DNA of 64,000 nt from Oerskovia enterophila (GTDB lineage Bacteria; Actinomycetota; Actinomycetes; Actinomycetales; Cellulomonadaceae). This document shows positions 7,361 through 16,376 of this stretch, one piece after another; positions within the stretch are counted from its first letter, which is position 1, and the number at the start of each line of letters is the position of its first letter. The position numbers and the translations under genes are program-made. Under the pieces are notes generated by a model. The model made no database searches. It was not told the DNA's origin and saw nothing but the letters and a program-made list of their open reading frames with translations. The stretch is taken from the NCBI RefSeq assembly GCF_001692445.1, contig NZ_MAQA01000022.1, positions 1 to 64,000 of the forward strand, read 5' to 3'.

Positions 7361-8533
7361 TCAGTCCTCGACCGGTCCGAGCAGCGCGCTCGCGAACGTC
7401 GAGTGCGCGGACTCGTCGTCCGAGGGGTGGAAGATCCCCGCGAGCACGTCCCGGTAGAGGCGCCCCAGCTCGGAGGACGCGAAGTACGAGGACCCGCCGG
7501 ACACGCGGATCGCCTGGTCGACCACGACGCGCGCCGTCTCGGTCGCGCGGACCTTGAGGCCCGCGACCGCCGTGAACCAGCCGGCCCCCCGGTCCACGAG
7601 GGCGTCGATCTCGCCCGCGACCTGGTCGATCTGCGGGTAGATCCCGTCCATCGCGATACCCGCGTCCGCGACGCGCCAGCGGATGTCCGGGTCCTGGGAG
7701 AGCGGCCTGCCGCCGTTCTTCATCGAGGTGCGCCGGTGCGCGTTCTCGACCGCGAGCTCGAGGGCTCGCTTGCCGATCCCCGTGTAGACCGACGCGAGGA
7801 GCACCTCGAACGTCGTGAAGATCGCGAGCACGAGCGGGTCCGTGGAGGGGCCGGGCGCGAGGCGCCGGACGACCCGGTCGGCCGGGGCGTGCGCGCCGAC
7901 CAGCAAGGTAGTGCGGCTCTGGCTCGCGCGCATGCCGACCGTGTCCCAGTCGTCCAGGACGTCGACGCCGCCGCCCTCGCGCGTCACGAACGCGTGCACG
8001 AGGCGAGGGTCGCCTTCGAGCCCCGGGCCGTCCTCGGCCGCCGTCTCGATCCCGAGCACACCCAGCCGCGTCCACGCGGGCGAGAGCGACGTGAAGATCT
8101 TGCGGCCGTGGAACGAGTAGCCGCCCTCGCCGTCGGGTCGGGCCTGGGTCCGGGACCCGAACAGGACCAGGTCGTTGCACGGCTCCGAGTACCCGAACGC
8201 GAAGACCTCGCCGCGCGCGGCCTCCTCGAGCACGAAGTCGAGCGAGTGGTCCCCGCGCTCGTACAGGTAGCGCGCGACGCCGGTCCACACGTGGTGCATG
8301 TTGACAGCCAGGGCGGTCGCAGGAGCGGCACCCGCGAGGCGGATCTGCTCGTGCGCCACGTCGCGCAGCCCCAGGCCCGGGCCGCCCATCGCGGTCGGGA
8401 CGAAGGCCCGGAGGTAGCCGGCTGCTGTCAGCTCCTCAAGGTCCTCGGTGAAGAAGGCGTTCTCGCGGTCATAGCCCGCGGCACGCGAGCGGATGCGGTC
8501 GAGCAGGTCGTCGGTCAGCAGGGGGAGGCTCAT
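7361..8533 (-). CDS. Acyl-CoA dehydrogenase family protein
   Basis: The 390-aa flavoprotein has the acyl-CoA dehydrogenase three-domain layout. An N-terminal helical domain contains AMGGPGLGLRDVAHEQIRLA. The middle beta domain has FGYSEPCNDLVLFGSRTQA in the place where these enzymes bind FAD and substrate, and FHGRKIFTSLSPAW. The C-terminal helical domain has the QAIRVSGGSSYFASSELGRLYRDVLAGIFHPS end. Some members oxidise acyl-CoA, whereas others are flavin-dependent monooxygenases. The usual catalytic Glu could not be placed with certainty, so the substrate is open. It stands alone between genes with unrelated roles. The start at 8533 has a TAGAAC box 6 bases upstream on the minus strand. Confidence 0.82.
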   Translation of the reverse strand: MSLPLLTDDLLDRIRSRAAGYDRENAFFTEDLEELTAAGYLRAFVPTAMGGPGLGLRDVAHEQIRLAGAAPATALAVNMHHVWTGVARYLYERGDHSLDFVLEEAARGEVFAFGYSEPCNDLVLFGSRTQARPDGEGGYSFHGRKIFTSLSPAWTRLGVLGIETAAEDGPGLEGDPRLVHAFVTREGGGVDVLDDWDTVGMRASQSRTTLLVGAHAPADRVVRRLAPGPSTDPLVLAIFTTFEVLLASVYTGIGKRALELAVENAHRRTSMKNGGRPLSQDPDIRWRVADAGIAMDGIYPQIDQVAGEIDALVDRGAGWFTAVAGLKVRATETARVVVDQAIRVSGGSSYFASSELGRLYRDVLAGIFHPSDDESAHSTFASALLGPVED

Positions 8534-8603
8534 GCCCCCGTTCTATCACCGCTCCTTCACGAGCGGGGACCGTTCCTGTTCTCTCGGGGAAGCGGGGTTC
8601 CGG

Positions 8604-8609
8604 TAGGGT
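8604..8609 (+). promoter_or_regulatory. -10 box (TAGGGT) of ddl
   Basis: TAGGGT ends 8 bases before the ATG at 8618. No SD is present, which suggests a leaderless ddl transcript. Confidence 0.5.
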
Positions 8610-8617
8610 CGTCCGCG

Positions 8618-9757
<1,140 letters not shown>

Positions 9758-9780
9758 CCGTTCCGGCGGCTCGACCCGAC

Positions 9781-9828
9781 GGACGCGAGGAGCGCGCCAC
9801 CCCCGGGGGTGGCGCGCTCCTCGCGTCC
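9781..9828. terminator. 48-bp perfect palindrome, bidirectional terminator
   Basis: Bases 9781–9804 are the exact reverse complement of 9805–9828, giving a 24-bp stem with at most a minimal loop. It lies between the convergent ddl and DUF3515 genes and can stop transcription from both sides. It has no T-run. Confidence 0.8.
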
Positions 9829-9842
9829 GTCCGTCGGGAAGG

Positions 9843-10334
9843 TCACATGCAGTAGCGCGTCTGCTCGACCTTGGACACCGCGCGGTTGAGGTCGGAGACG
9901 AACGACGACGAGTGGTCCGAGCTGACCGACGGCGGGATCTGGACCTCGACCGCGGGGTCGCGCCCGTACGTGACGAAGGTCCACGTGCCCTTGCCGTCGT
10001 CGGCGACGATCCAGTCGACGCTGCCCGCGGCGCTCGGCACGCCCTGGCAGCCCGTCGTGGTGGGCTCGGGCGGCGTGACGCCGCACCGCAGCGTCACGGC
10101 GGCGCCCGACGCGCCCCAGGCCGCGGTGGCCTGGCTGTCGGTCTTGACCTTGGGCAGGTCGCCCAGCATGTCGGGGACCGCGAGGACGACCTCGGCGCAC
10201 TTCGGGTCGGCTGCGTCGTCGGCGACCGGGACGCCGATGGTCGGGGCGCAGGCGCTGGTGCCTGCGACCACGGCGAGCAGCAGGATCCCGGCGAGCGTCC
10301 GACGTCGGGCAGGGGTACGAGGGGCGTTCAGCAC
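9843..10334 (-). CDS. DUF3515 family lipoprotein
   Basis: The 163-aa exported protein has a signal peptide with lipobox GTSAC (Cys29) and four further cysteines (in PKCAEV, LRCGV, GCQGV and the C-terminal RYCM), which probably form disulfides outside the cell. The mature part (AEVVLAVPDMLGDLPKVKTDSQATAAWGASGAAVTLRCGV) fits actinobacterial DUF3515, a family of unknown function that is regularly found between ddl and thiL, as here. The GTG start has a TACCGT box 6 bases upstream on the minus strand. Its divergent partner thiL starts 53 bases away. Confidence 0.85.
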   Translation of the reverse strand: MLNAPRTPARRRTLAGILLLAVVAGTSACAPTIGVPVADDAADPKCAEVVLAVPDMLGDLPKVKTDSQATAAWGASGAAVTLRCGVTPPEPTTTGCQGVPSAAGSVDWIVADDGKGTWTFVTYGRDPAVEVQIPPSVSSDHSSSFVSDLNRAVSKVEQTRYCM

Positions 10335-10375
10335 CCTCCAACGGTAGCCGCTCCGGCGGGGGCCTCCGTCCCGCG

Positions 10376-10381
10376 TAAGGT
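10376..10381 (+). promoter_or_regulatory. -10 box (TAAGGT) of thiL
   Basis: TAAGGT ends 6 bases before the GTG at 10388. The divergent DUF3515 gene has its own -10 (TACCGT on the minus strand) in the same 53-base gap. No thiamin-pyrophosphate riboswitch core is present. Confidence 0.5.
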
Positions 10382-10387
10382 GGCGCC

Positions 10388-11464
10388 GTGACTGATCTGA
10401 ACGAGGGCCGGGTGCTGGTGCGCGAGACGTCCGAGGAGGAGCTGCTCGCGGCGATCTTCCCGCTCCTGCCGACGGGTGCGGCGACCCTCGTGGGGCCCGG
10501 CGACGACTCGGCCGTCGTGAGCGCCCCCGACGGGCGCTTCGTGGTCTCGACCGACGTGCTGGTCGAGCGTCGGCACTTCCGCCCGGAGTGGTCCACGGGG
10601 TACGACGTCGGGTGGCGCGCCGCGATGCAGAACCTCGCCGACATCGCGGCCATGGGGGCGCGGCCCACCTCGCTCGTGGTCTCGCTCGTGATCCCGGGGC
10701 ACCTGCCGGTCGAGTGGGTCACGGGCCTGGCCCGCGGTCTCGCCGCGGCGTGCGCGCCCAGCGGTGCGGCCGTGGTCGGGGGAGACCTGTCGAGCGGGGA
10801 CGACGTGGTCGTCGCGGTCACGGTGCACGGGGACCTGGGCGGGCGGGCGCCGGTCCTGCGCTCGGGAGCCCAGGTGTCCGACGTCGTCGCGCACGCCGGG
10901 CGGCGAGGCTGGTCCGCCGCGGGGCTCGCCCTGCTCGACCACGACCTGGGCCCCCTGGACCAGGGCCTGGTCGACGCCTACCTGCGTCCCGAGCCGCCAC
11001 TCGACGCGGGCCCGGCGGCCGCGGACTCCGGGGCCACGGCCATGCTCGACCTGTCCGACGGCCTGCTGCGTGACGCCGGGCGCCTCGCCCGGGCGAGCGG
11101 CGTGGGCATCGACCTGGACCTGGGGGCCTTCCGCGGGGACCTGGACCGGCTGGTCGTCGCGGCGTCCGCCGTCAGCGCAGCGAGCGGGACGCTCGCGCCT
11201 GCCGGGGCCGAGCCGGGCCCGGCAGGCGCCGCGGAGACGGCCCTCGCCCGCGACTGGGTCCTGACGGGCGGTGAGGACCACGGCCTGCTCGCGACGTTCC
11301 CCGCGGGGACCGCGCTGCCCGAGCCGTTCCGTGCGGTGGGACGGGTCGTCGCCGCGCCGTCGGCGGGCGTGCCAGGGGCTGCCGAGGGCCGGGCTCCGTC
11401 GGTCACGGTCGACGGGGCCGCGCCGCGCGCGCACGGCGTCGGGTGGGACCACTTCCGCGGCTGA
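10388..11464 (+). CDS. thiL: Thiamine-monophosphate kinase
   Basis: The 358-aa product phosphorylates thiamine monophosphate to thiamine pyrophosphate, the active cofactor, using ATP. It belongs to the PurM/AIR-synthase-like fold. The N-terminal GPGDDSAVV carries the Mg-binding aspartates, and STDVLVERRHF, NLADIAAMGARP, VVGGDLSSGDD and LDLSDGLLRDAGRLARASGVGIDLDL are all family signatures. The C-terminal half is slightly long because of an Ala/Gly-rich insertion (about residues 255–285). The GTG start lies 6 bases from the -10 box. No operon partner follows. Confidence 0.93.
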   Translation: MTDLNEGRVLVRETSEEELLAAIFPLLPTGAATLVGPGDDSAVVSAPDGRFVVSTDVLVERRHFRPEWSTGYDVGWRAAMQNLADIAAMGARPTSLVVSLVIPGHLPVEWVTGLARGLAAACAPSGAAVVGGDLSSGDDVVVAVTVHGDLGGRAPVLRSGAQVSDVVAHAGRRGWSAAGLALLDHDLGPLDQGLVDAYLRPEPPLDAGPAAADSGATAMLDLSDGLLRDAGRLARASGVGIDLDLGAFRGDLDRLVVAASAVSAASGTLAPAGAEPGPAGAAETALARDWVLTGGEDHGLLATFPAGTALPEPFRAVGRVVAAPSAGVPGAAEGRAPSVTVDGAAPRAHGVGWDHFRG

Positions 11465-11527
11465 GGGTCGGGCGGCCGACGAGGTTGCCCGGTCGTCAGG
11501 CGCGCGGGCGGGTCGGGCCTGGCACGC

Positions 11528-11563
11528 GTCGAGGGGACCGACCCGGAGGGCGACCCCCTCGAC
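11528..11563. terminator. Hairpin between thiL and the convergent acetyltransferase gene
   Basis: GTCGAGGGG (11528–11536) pairs with CCCCTCGAC (11555–11563) in the 126-base gap between two convergent genes. A terminator for either strand is the likely role. Confidence 0.55.
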
Positions 11564-11590
11564 GGGAGGAGCTGTTGTGCTGCGGGCCGG

Positions 11591-12109
11591 TCAGACCGTG
11601 CGACGGAAACGGACCTGCGTCAGGTCACGGCCGCCGATGTCGTCGCGACGCTCGACCCCGTCCGGGGCGAACCCGTGACGACGGTAGAAGTGCTGGGCGC
11701 GCTCGTTGTCCTTGAGGACCCACAGCGAGACCGGCGTGCGCGGCGGGACCTTGCCGAGCATGGTCCGCATGAGGTCACGGGCGACGCCCCGTCCCCAGGC
11801 CTCGGGGTCGAGGTAGATCGCGTAGACCTCGAGGTCCCCGGACTCGGCGTCCTCGTCGCGAGCGGGGCCGAGGCTCGCGAAACCGAGCGCGCGACCGTCG
11901 GCCTCGGCCAGGAGGATGTCGGCGCCCGAGCTCGCGAGGTTCTGCGTCCAGGCGGCCTCGCGCTGGTCGTGGTCGAGCGATGCGAGGTAGTCGTCCGGGA
12001 CGATCCCGGCATACGCCCCACGCCACGAGGCGATGTGCACCTGGGCGATCGACGCCGCGTCCTGCGGAGTTGCCGTGCGGATCGTTACCTCGTTGAGTTC
12101 CGTCACCAT
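11591..12109 (-). CDS. GNAT family N-acetyltransferase
   Basis: The 172-aa product has the GNAT fold: an N-terminal IRTATPQDAASIAQVHIASWRGAY helix region, motif A DLEVYAIYLDPEAWGRGVARDLM (acetyl-CoA pyrophosphate loop) and the ALxFYxxxGF-like end ERAQHFYRRHGFAPDG. It transfers an acetyl group from acetyl-CoA to an amine of unknown identity. The ATG at 12109 (protein start MVTELNEVTIRTA) is preferred over upstream in-frame ATG 12169 because it has an AGGA element at the right distance and because the extension reads as AT-richer non-coding sequence. Confidence 0.85.
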   Translation of the reverse strand: MVTELNEVTIRTATPQDAASIAQVHIASWRGAYAGIVPDDYLASLDHDQREAAWTQNLASSGADILLAEADGRALGFASLGPARDEDAESGDLEVYAIYLDPEAWGRGVARDLMRTMLGKVPPRTPVSLWVLKDNERAQHFYRRHGFAPDGVERRDDIGGRDLTQVRFRRTV

Positions 12110-12197
12110 GACCAAATCCTGCCACTTCCGTGGAGTTTCACCAAACCTCTTTGTCCGGATCTTCAGCAAATCTCCCCAAGGTGATGTGCTGGTGGGA

Positions 12198-12257
12198 TGA
12201 GAGGAGCGGCGGGCGTGCTAGCCCGCGTGTGCCGTGCGTCGTCCGCCGATCCTCTCA
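12198..12257. terminator. Inverted repeat downstream of the flavoprotein gene
   Basis: TGAGAGGAGCGGCGG (12198–12212) pairs with CCGCCGATCCTCTCA (12243–12257) with a single mismatch, and a small GGGC/GCCC hairpin lies inside. It begins 5 bases after the stop of the minus-strand oxidoreductase gene and is its probable terminator. Confidence 0.6.
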
Positions 12258-12262
12258 GCCTT

Positions 12263-13288
12263 TCACCCCGCGTGCGCGCTGGGCGCGGTCCGAGCGGCGA
12301 GCGCCTGCTGGACCTCCTCGACGATCAGGTCGCCGTTGGTCGCGGCGGCCGCCTGGACGCCCGCGGCCGCCGCGGCGACGACCTGCGCCATGATGTTCGT
12401 GACGTTGCCCGCGACCCTGACGCCGGGCACCGAGGTCGCACCCTGGGGGTCGGAGGGTACGAAGGTCCCGATCGTCACCCCGTCGACGACCTGGTCCTCG
12501 GTCTCGACCCCGAGCGACGTGAGGACCGCGGACCGGGCCGTGAAGCGGGGCGCGACCACGAGCGCCGTGCACTCCACGACCTCCCCGGACGCGAGCCGGG
12601 CGCCGCTCAGCGCGTCCGCGTCGAGCGCGAGCCCCGCGACGCGGCCCTCGACCACCCGGATGCCGCGCGCGTCGAGGGCGGCACGGGTCTCGGCGTCCGG
12701 GGCCGGTGACCCGTGGAGGAAGAGCGTGACGTCGTCGGTCCACTGGCGCCACATCTGGGCCTGGTGGATCGACATCGGGCTCGTGGCGAGGATGCCCACC
12801 GCCTGGTCGCGCACCTCCCAGCCGTGGCAGTACGGGCAGTGCAGGACGTCCTTGCCCCACCGTTCGGCGAGCCCGGGGACGTCGGGCAGCTCGTCGACGA
12901 GGCCCGTGGTCACGAGCAGACGACGAGCCCGGACGGCTCGGCCGTCGGTCGTGAGGACCTCGAAGCCGCCGTCGGGCAGGGCGGTCGCGGACTCGACCGT
13001 GCCCTGGGAGATCCGGCCCCCGTAGGCCGCGACCTCGGCGCGTCCGGTCGCCAGGAGCGCGGCGGGGTCCTCGCCGTCGCGGGACAGGTAGCCGTGCATG
13101 TGTGCGGCCGGTGCGTTGCGCGGACGGCCCGCGTCGATCACGAGCACGCTGCGTCGTGCCCGGGCGAGCGTGAGCGCTCCGCTCAGGCCCGCCGCACCGC
13201 CTCCGACGACCACGACGTCGTAGGTCTCCGGTGCTGCGTCGTTCGATGTGCTCTCGCCCGTGGCGGGCGCTGGGTTCTCTCGGGTCAC
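12263..13288 (-). CDS. Thioredoxin-reductase-like NAD(P)/FAD oxidoreductase
   Basis: The 341-aa flavoprotein starts with the FAD-binding motif VVVVGGGAAGLSGALTLARARRSVLVID. It carries the redox pair CPYC in DVLHCPYCHGWE and the second FAD motif GVRVAGNVTNIMAQVVAAAAAG. This resembles TrxB-like pyridine nucleotide disulfide oxidoreductases. The true thioredoxin reductase motif is CATC, so CPYC suggests a different partner. The GTG at 13288 is chosen because a GGAGGT SD lies 7 bases before it. The gene is divergent from an XRE–cupin regulator, a pairing that suggests that regulator controls it. Substrate unknown. Confidence 0.85.
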   Translation of the reverse strand: MTRENPAPATGESTSNDAAPETYDVVVVGGGAAGLSGALTLARARRSVLVIDAGRPRNAPAAHMHGYLSRDGEDPAALLATGRAEVAAYGGRISQGTVESATALPDGGFEVLTTDGRAVRARRLLVTTGLVDELPDVPGLAERWGKDVLHCPYCHGWEVRDQAVGILATSPMSIHQAQMWRQWTDDVTLFLHGSPAPDAETRAALDARGIRVVEGRVAGLALDADALSGARLASGEVVECTALVVAPRFTARSAVLTSLGVETEDQVVDGVTIGTFVPSDPQGATSVPGVRVAGNVTNIMAQVVAAAAAGVQAAAATNGDLIVEEVQQALAARTAPSAHAG

Positions 13289-13327
13289 GGTGACCACCTC
13301 CGTCGTCGAGCATCCGCGCTCGCGTCG

Positions 13328-13364
13328 CGAGTTGGCAATTCCTCTTGCTGGAGTGGCAAACTCG
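13328..13364. promoter_or_regulatory. Putative operator/promoter between flavoprotein and XRE–cupin genes
   Basis: The AT-richer block GAGTTGGCAATTCCTC...GAGTGGCAAACTC holds two direct TGGCAA copies, and its ends GAGTT and AAACTC form an imperfect dyad. It lies just before the XRE gene start (13370) and upstream of the divergent flavoprotein gene. Binding by the XRE protein is inferred from position. Confidence 0.4.
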
Positions 13365-13369
13365 ACGGC

Positions 13370-13969
13370 ATGGACGATCCCTTCGCCGCGGCCCTCGAGG
13401 CCGTCGGGCCACGGCTGCGCGCGCTGCGCCAGCAGCGTCAGCTGACCCTCTCCGAGCTCTCCGAGCGCACGGGCATCTCGGTGAGCACGCTGTCCCGGCT
13501 CGAGTCCGGGGGCCGGCGCCCCACGCTCGAGCTCCTGCTGCCGCTCGCCCGCGAGCACGAGGTGCCGCTCGACGAGCTCGTCGGTGCTCCACCGACGGGA
13601 GACCCGCGGATCCACGCGCGCCCGGTCAAGCGGCACGGGTCCACGTTCCTGCCGCTCTCACGCAGGCCGGGCGGCGTCCAGGCCTACAAGCAGCTCCTGC
13701 ACGGCCGGACCTCCGACGTCCTGCCCGAGACCAGAGTGCACGAGGGCTACGAGTGGCTGTACGTCCTGGGCGGACGGCTGCGCCTCCTGCTCGGCGAGCA
13801 CGACCTGGTCCTCGGCGAGGGCGAGGCCGCCGAGTTCGACACCCGCACCCCGCACGCGATCCTCAGCGCCGACGAGCACCCGGTCGAGCTGCTCGTCCTC
13901 TACGGCCCCCAGGGGGAGCGGGCGCACGTGCGGGCGCGGCCCGTCTCGCGTGCCGCCGACCGGGACTGA
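13370..13969 (+). CDS. XRE family transcriptional regulator with cupin domain
   Basis: The 199-aa regulator has an N-terminal XRE helix-turn-helix (RLRALRQQRQLTLSELSERTGISVSTLSRLESGGRRPTLELLLPLA, residues about 15–60) and a C-terminal cupin_2 barrel (VHEGYEWLYVLGGRLRLLLGEHDLVLGEGEAAEFDTRTPHAI, about 120–170) that probably binds a small ligand. The ATG at 13370 has no SD and lies 7 bases after an AAACT element, so it may be leaderless. It faces away from the thioredoxin-reductase-like gene with 81 bases between them, which makes control of that gene and of itself likely. Confidence 0.9.
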   Translation: MDDPFAAALEAVGPRLRALRQQRQLTLSELSERTGISVSTLSRLESGGRRPTLELLLPLAREHEVPLDELVGAPPTGDPRIHARPVKRHGSTFLPLSRRPGGVQAYKQLLHGRTSDVLPETRVHEGYEWLYVLGGRLRLLLGEHDLVLGEGEAAEFDTRTPHAILSADEHPVELLVLYGPQGERAHVRARPVSRAADRD

Positions 13970-14049
13970 TCACGCCCGAGCGTGCCCGGCGCCTGGGCGA
14001 CCCGCCTGCCCGAGGGGAGCCCCGCCGTCGGGCACCTGCCCCCGGACAC

Positions 14050-14087
14050 ACGAGAGCCCGCCAGGACGGATCCTGGCGGGCTCTCGT
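14050..14087. terminator. Strong bidirectional terminator hairpin
   Basis: A perfect 17-bp stem (14050–14066 with 14071–14087) and a CGGA loop separate the XRE–cupin gene from the convergent rpmB gene. Confidence 0.8.
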
Positions 14088-14104
14088 GGAACGAGCTGAA
14101 AGGC

Positions 14105-14296
14105 TCAGACGTGACGGACGACCTTGCCGGCCTTCAGGCACGAGGTGCACACGTTGAGGCGCTTCGGGGTGCCCGAAACGATGGCACGGACGCGCTGGAT
14201 GTTCGGGTTCCAGCGACGCTTCGTACGGACGTGCGAGTGCGAGATGCTGTGCCCGAAGCTCGGGCCCTTGCCGCAGACTTCGCAGTTGGCAGCCAC
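14105..14296 (-). CDS. rpmB: 50S ribosomal protein L28
   Basis: The 63-aa ribosomal protein reads AANCEVCGKGPSFGHSISHSHVRTKRRW... and ends with CTSCLKAGKVVRHV. The two CxxC pairs mark it as the zinc-binding (C+) paralogue type. The GTG at 14296 is preceded by AGGAG 7 bases upstream. It lies divergent from the DAK2–recG genes, the normal actinobacterial position. A protein of 61–64 residues is normal for the phylum. Confidence 0.95.
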   Translation of the reverse strand: MAANCEVCGKGPSFGHSISHSHVRTKRRWNPNIQRVRAIVSGTPKRLNVCTSCLKAGKVVRHV

Positions 14297-14585
14297 GATT
14301 TCTCCTGATCGTCGTGCACGCCTCCGCGAAGGACAGCGGCGACGTAGTGAATGGTCTGTGGGGTGAACGCTCCGTACCGGCAGAAGCCGGGGAGCGTCCG
14401 TGGTCGCCCAGATCTGTCCGGGCAACCTCCATAGGGTAGCCGATGGCCGCCCTCCACCCCAAACCGGCCCGAACGCATGCAAGAGGCAGCGCGCGAGGCG
14501 GACTACGGTGGTCCGGACAGTATCGCAGGCTCGACGGGGGTTCGGCACCCTCGCGTGCCGCCCCGGACCGAGGAGCCCCACGAGC

Positions 14586-16376
14586 GTGACCGACGGCAAG
14601 GAGCACATCGAGCCCGCACTGGTGCGGGCGTGGGTGACCGAGACGGTCCGGACGCTCGGGGAGGCCAGGGCGCGCATCGACAGCGCGAACGTCTTCCCCG
14701 TCGCGGACGCGGACACGGGCACCAACATGCTCCTGACGGTCACCGAGGGAGCGCGGGCCGTGTCTGCCCTGCCCGACGGCGAGCCCACCGACACCGTCCT
14801 GGTCGCCTTCGCGCGGGGTGCGCTGCTCGGGGCGCGCGGGAACTCGGGCGTGATCCTCAGCGAGTTCCTGCGCGGCTTCGCGGGCGCGGTCACGTTCGCG
14901 GACCAGCCCGTGGGGTCGCTGCGCGTCGCGACGCGGTTCGAGGCCGCCGCGCGCGCCTCGTACGCGGCCGTCGCCGCCCCCGTGCCCGGGACGATCCTCA
15001 CGGCCGCGAGCGGCGGTGCGTCGGCGGCGCGCGCCGCGGCCGACGCGGGCGCCGACCTGACGGGAGTCGTGGTCGCGGCGCGTGACGGATCTCACCGCGC
15101 CATGCTCCGCAGCCCCAGCGAGCTCGAGGTCCTCTCGCGCGCCGGCGTGCTCGACGCGGGGGCCTACGGGCTCGTGCTCGTGCTCGACGCGCTGTGCCGC
15201 GTCCTGGGCGCGGACGGGCTCGACGGGGCAGGGCTCGAGGCCGAGGCCGCCGCCCGCGGCGGGTCGCCCGGAGCCCTGCCCGGCGCCGGCGGCCACGCCG
15301 CGGACCCGGCGGACCCGGTGATGTCGGTGGCCGGCGGCACCATGGACGCCATGGCGACCCTGACGACCGACGCCTCGGTGGACCGGGAGGTGGAGCCGAG
15401 CCCCGCGGTCGGGCCCGGCGACCTTGCGCAGGCCGCTGCGCCCGCCGACGGGGGGACCGCGAGCGTGGGGCTGGACGGTGAGTTCGAGGTCATGTTCGTC
15501 GTGGAGGCGGGCGTGGGGGACGCGCTCCGCACCGTGTCCCTGGAGACCGACGGCCCCGACCTCGCGGACGCGCTCCGCTCCGCGCTGCAGGAGGTAGGCG
15601 ACTCGGTCGTCGTGGTCGGCGACGGCGTCTGGCAGGCCCACGTGCACACGGACGACCCGGGGCGCGCGGTCGCCGCGGCCCGTCAGGTCGCCGCCGGCCG
15701 GGCCGGGCTGCGCCAGGTCTGCGTGCGCCACCTCGCGACCCAGGTCGCGGCGCGCGGCGTGCACGAGGGCCCGTCAGGTACCGCCCCCCACCCCGACCAG
15801 CAGGTGCCCGCGCACGGCGTGGTGACCATCACCTCGGCGCCGGGCCTCGTACCGGACCTCGCCCGCAGCGGGGCCGTGGTCCTGCTCGCGGCCGACCGCG
15901 CCCCCGAGCCCGAGGAGGTGCTGCGCGTCGCGGTGGACACCTCGGCCCGGCTCGTCACGGTGCTGCCGGGCAGCGACGCGGCCGCGGCCGCCGCCCGCGC
16001 AGCGGCACTGCTGGTCGAGCCGGGCGCGGGCGACCTGCAGGCCGTCGAGGTCCTCGACGCCCCGACCGACCTGCACGTCGTCGCGGCGCTCGCCGCCGCG
16101 CAGCTCGTCGAGGAGGGGCAGGCCGAGGCGATGCGTGCCGCGCTCGCCGAGGTCCGGGCGGTCCAGGTCGCAGCGGACGGCTCGCTCGTGCGACCGGCGC
16201 TCGAGGAGCTCCTGCGCCCGGACGACGAGGTCCTCACGATCATGCCGGGCCGCCGGGTGGACCCGCTCGTGATCGACGTCGTCGTCGCCATCGCACGCCA
16301 GCGCGTCCTGGGCATCGAGGTCGTCGTCCTCGACTCCGGGCGCGACCACGCAGTCCTCGAGCTGGGAGCGGAATGA
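14586..16376 (+). CDS. DAK2 domain protein, fatty acid kinase FakA-like
   Basis: The 596-aa product has an N-terminal DAK2 kinase-like domain with NVFPVADADTGTNMLLTV (Mg/ATP-binding Asp cluster; FakA proteins usually have PDGDTGTNM), the ARGNSGVILSEFLRG segment, and a C-terminal region related to FakA/YloV (DGVWQAHVHTDDPG, DEVLTIMPGRRVD). In Firmicutes, FakA with a FakB lipid-binding protein phosphorylates exogenous fatty acids. The same role here is inferred. A variable linker of about 60 residues (Ala/Gly/Pro-rich, about 215–275) separates the domains. GTG 14586 begins the conserved sequence. The stop overlaps recG (ATGA), the standard actinobacterial order. Confidence 0.85.
   Translation: MTDGKEHIEPALVRAWVTETVRTLGEARARIDSANVFPVADADTGTNMLLTVTEGARAVSALPDGEPTDTVLVAFARGALLGARGNSGVILSEFLRGFAGAVTFADQPVGSLRVATRFEAAARASYAAVAAPVPGTILTAASGGASAARAAADAGADLTGVVVAARDGSHRAMLRSPSELEVLSRAGVLDAGAYGLVLVLDALCRVLGADGLDGAGLEAEAAARGGSPGALPGAGGHAADPADPVMSVAGGTMDAMATLTTDASVDREVEPSPAVGPGDLAQAAAPADGGTASVGLDGEFEVMFVVEAGVGDALRTVSLETDGPDLADALRSALQEVGDSVVVVGDGVWQAHVHTDDPGRAVAAARQVAAGRAGLRQVCVRHLATQVAARGVHEGPSGTAPHPDQQVPAHGVVTITSAPGLVPDLARSGAVVLLAADRAPEPEEVLRVAVDTSARLVTVLPGSDAAAAAARAAALLVEPGAGDLQAVEVLDAPTDLHVVAALAAAQLVEEGQAEAMRAALAEVRAVQVAADGSLVRPALEELLRPDDEVLTIMPGRRVDPLVIDVVVAIARQRVLGIEVVVLDSGRDHAVLELGAE

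Noticed and set aside
10335-10387. A thiamin-pyrophosphate riboswitch before thiL
   Set aside because: The gap is only 53 bases, has no conserved THI-box core, and the -10 box is 6 bases before the start codon.
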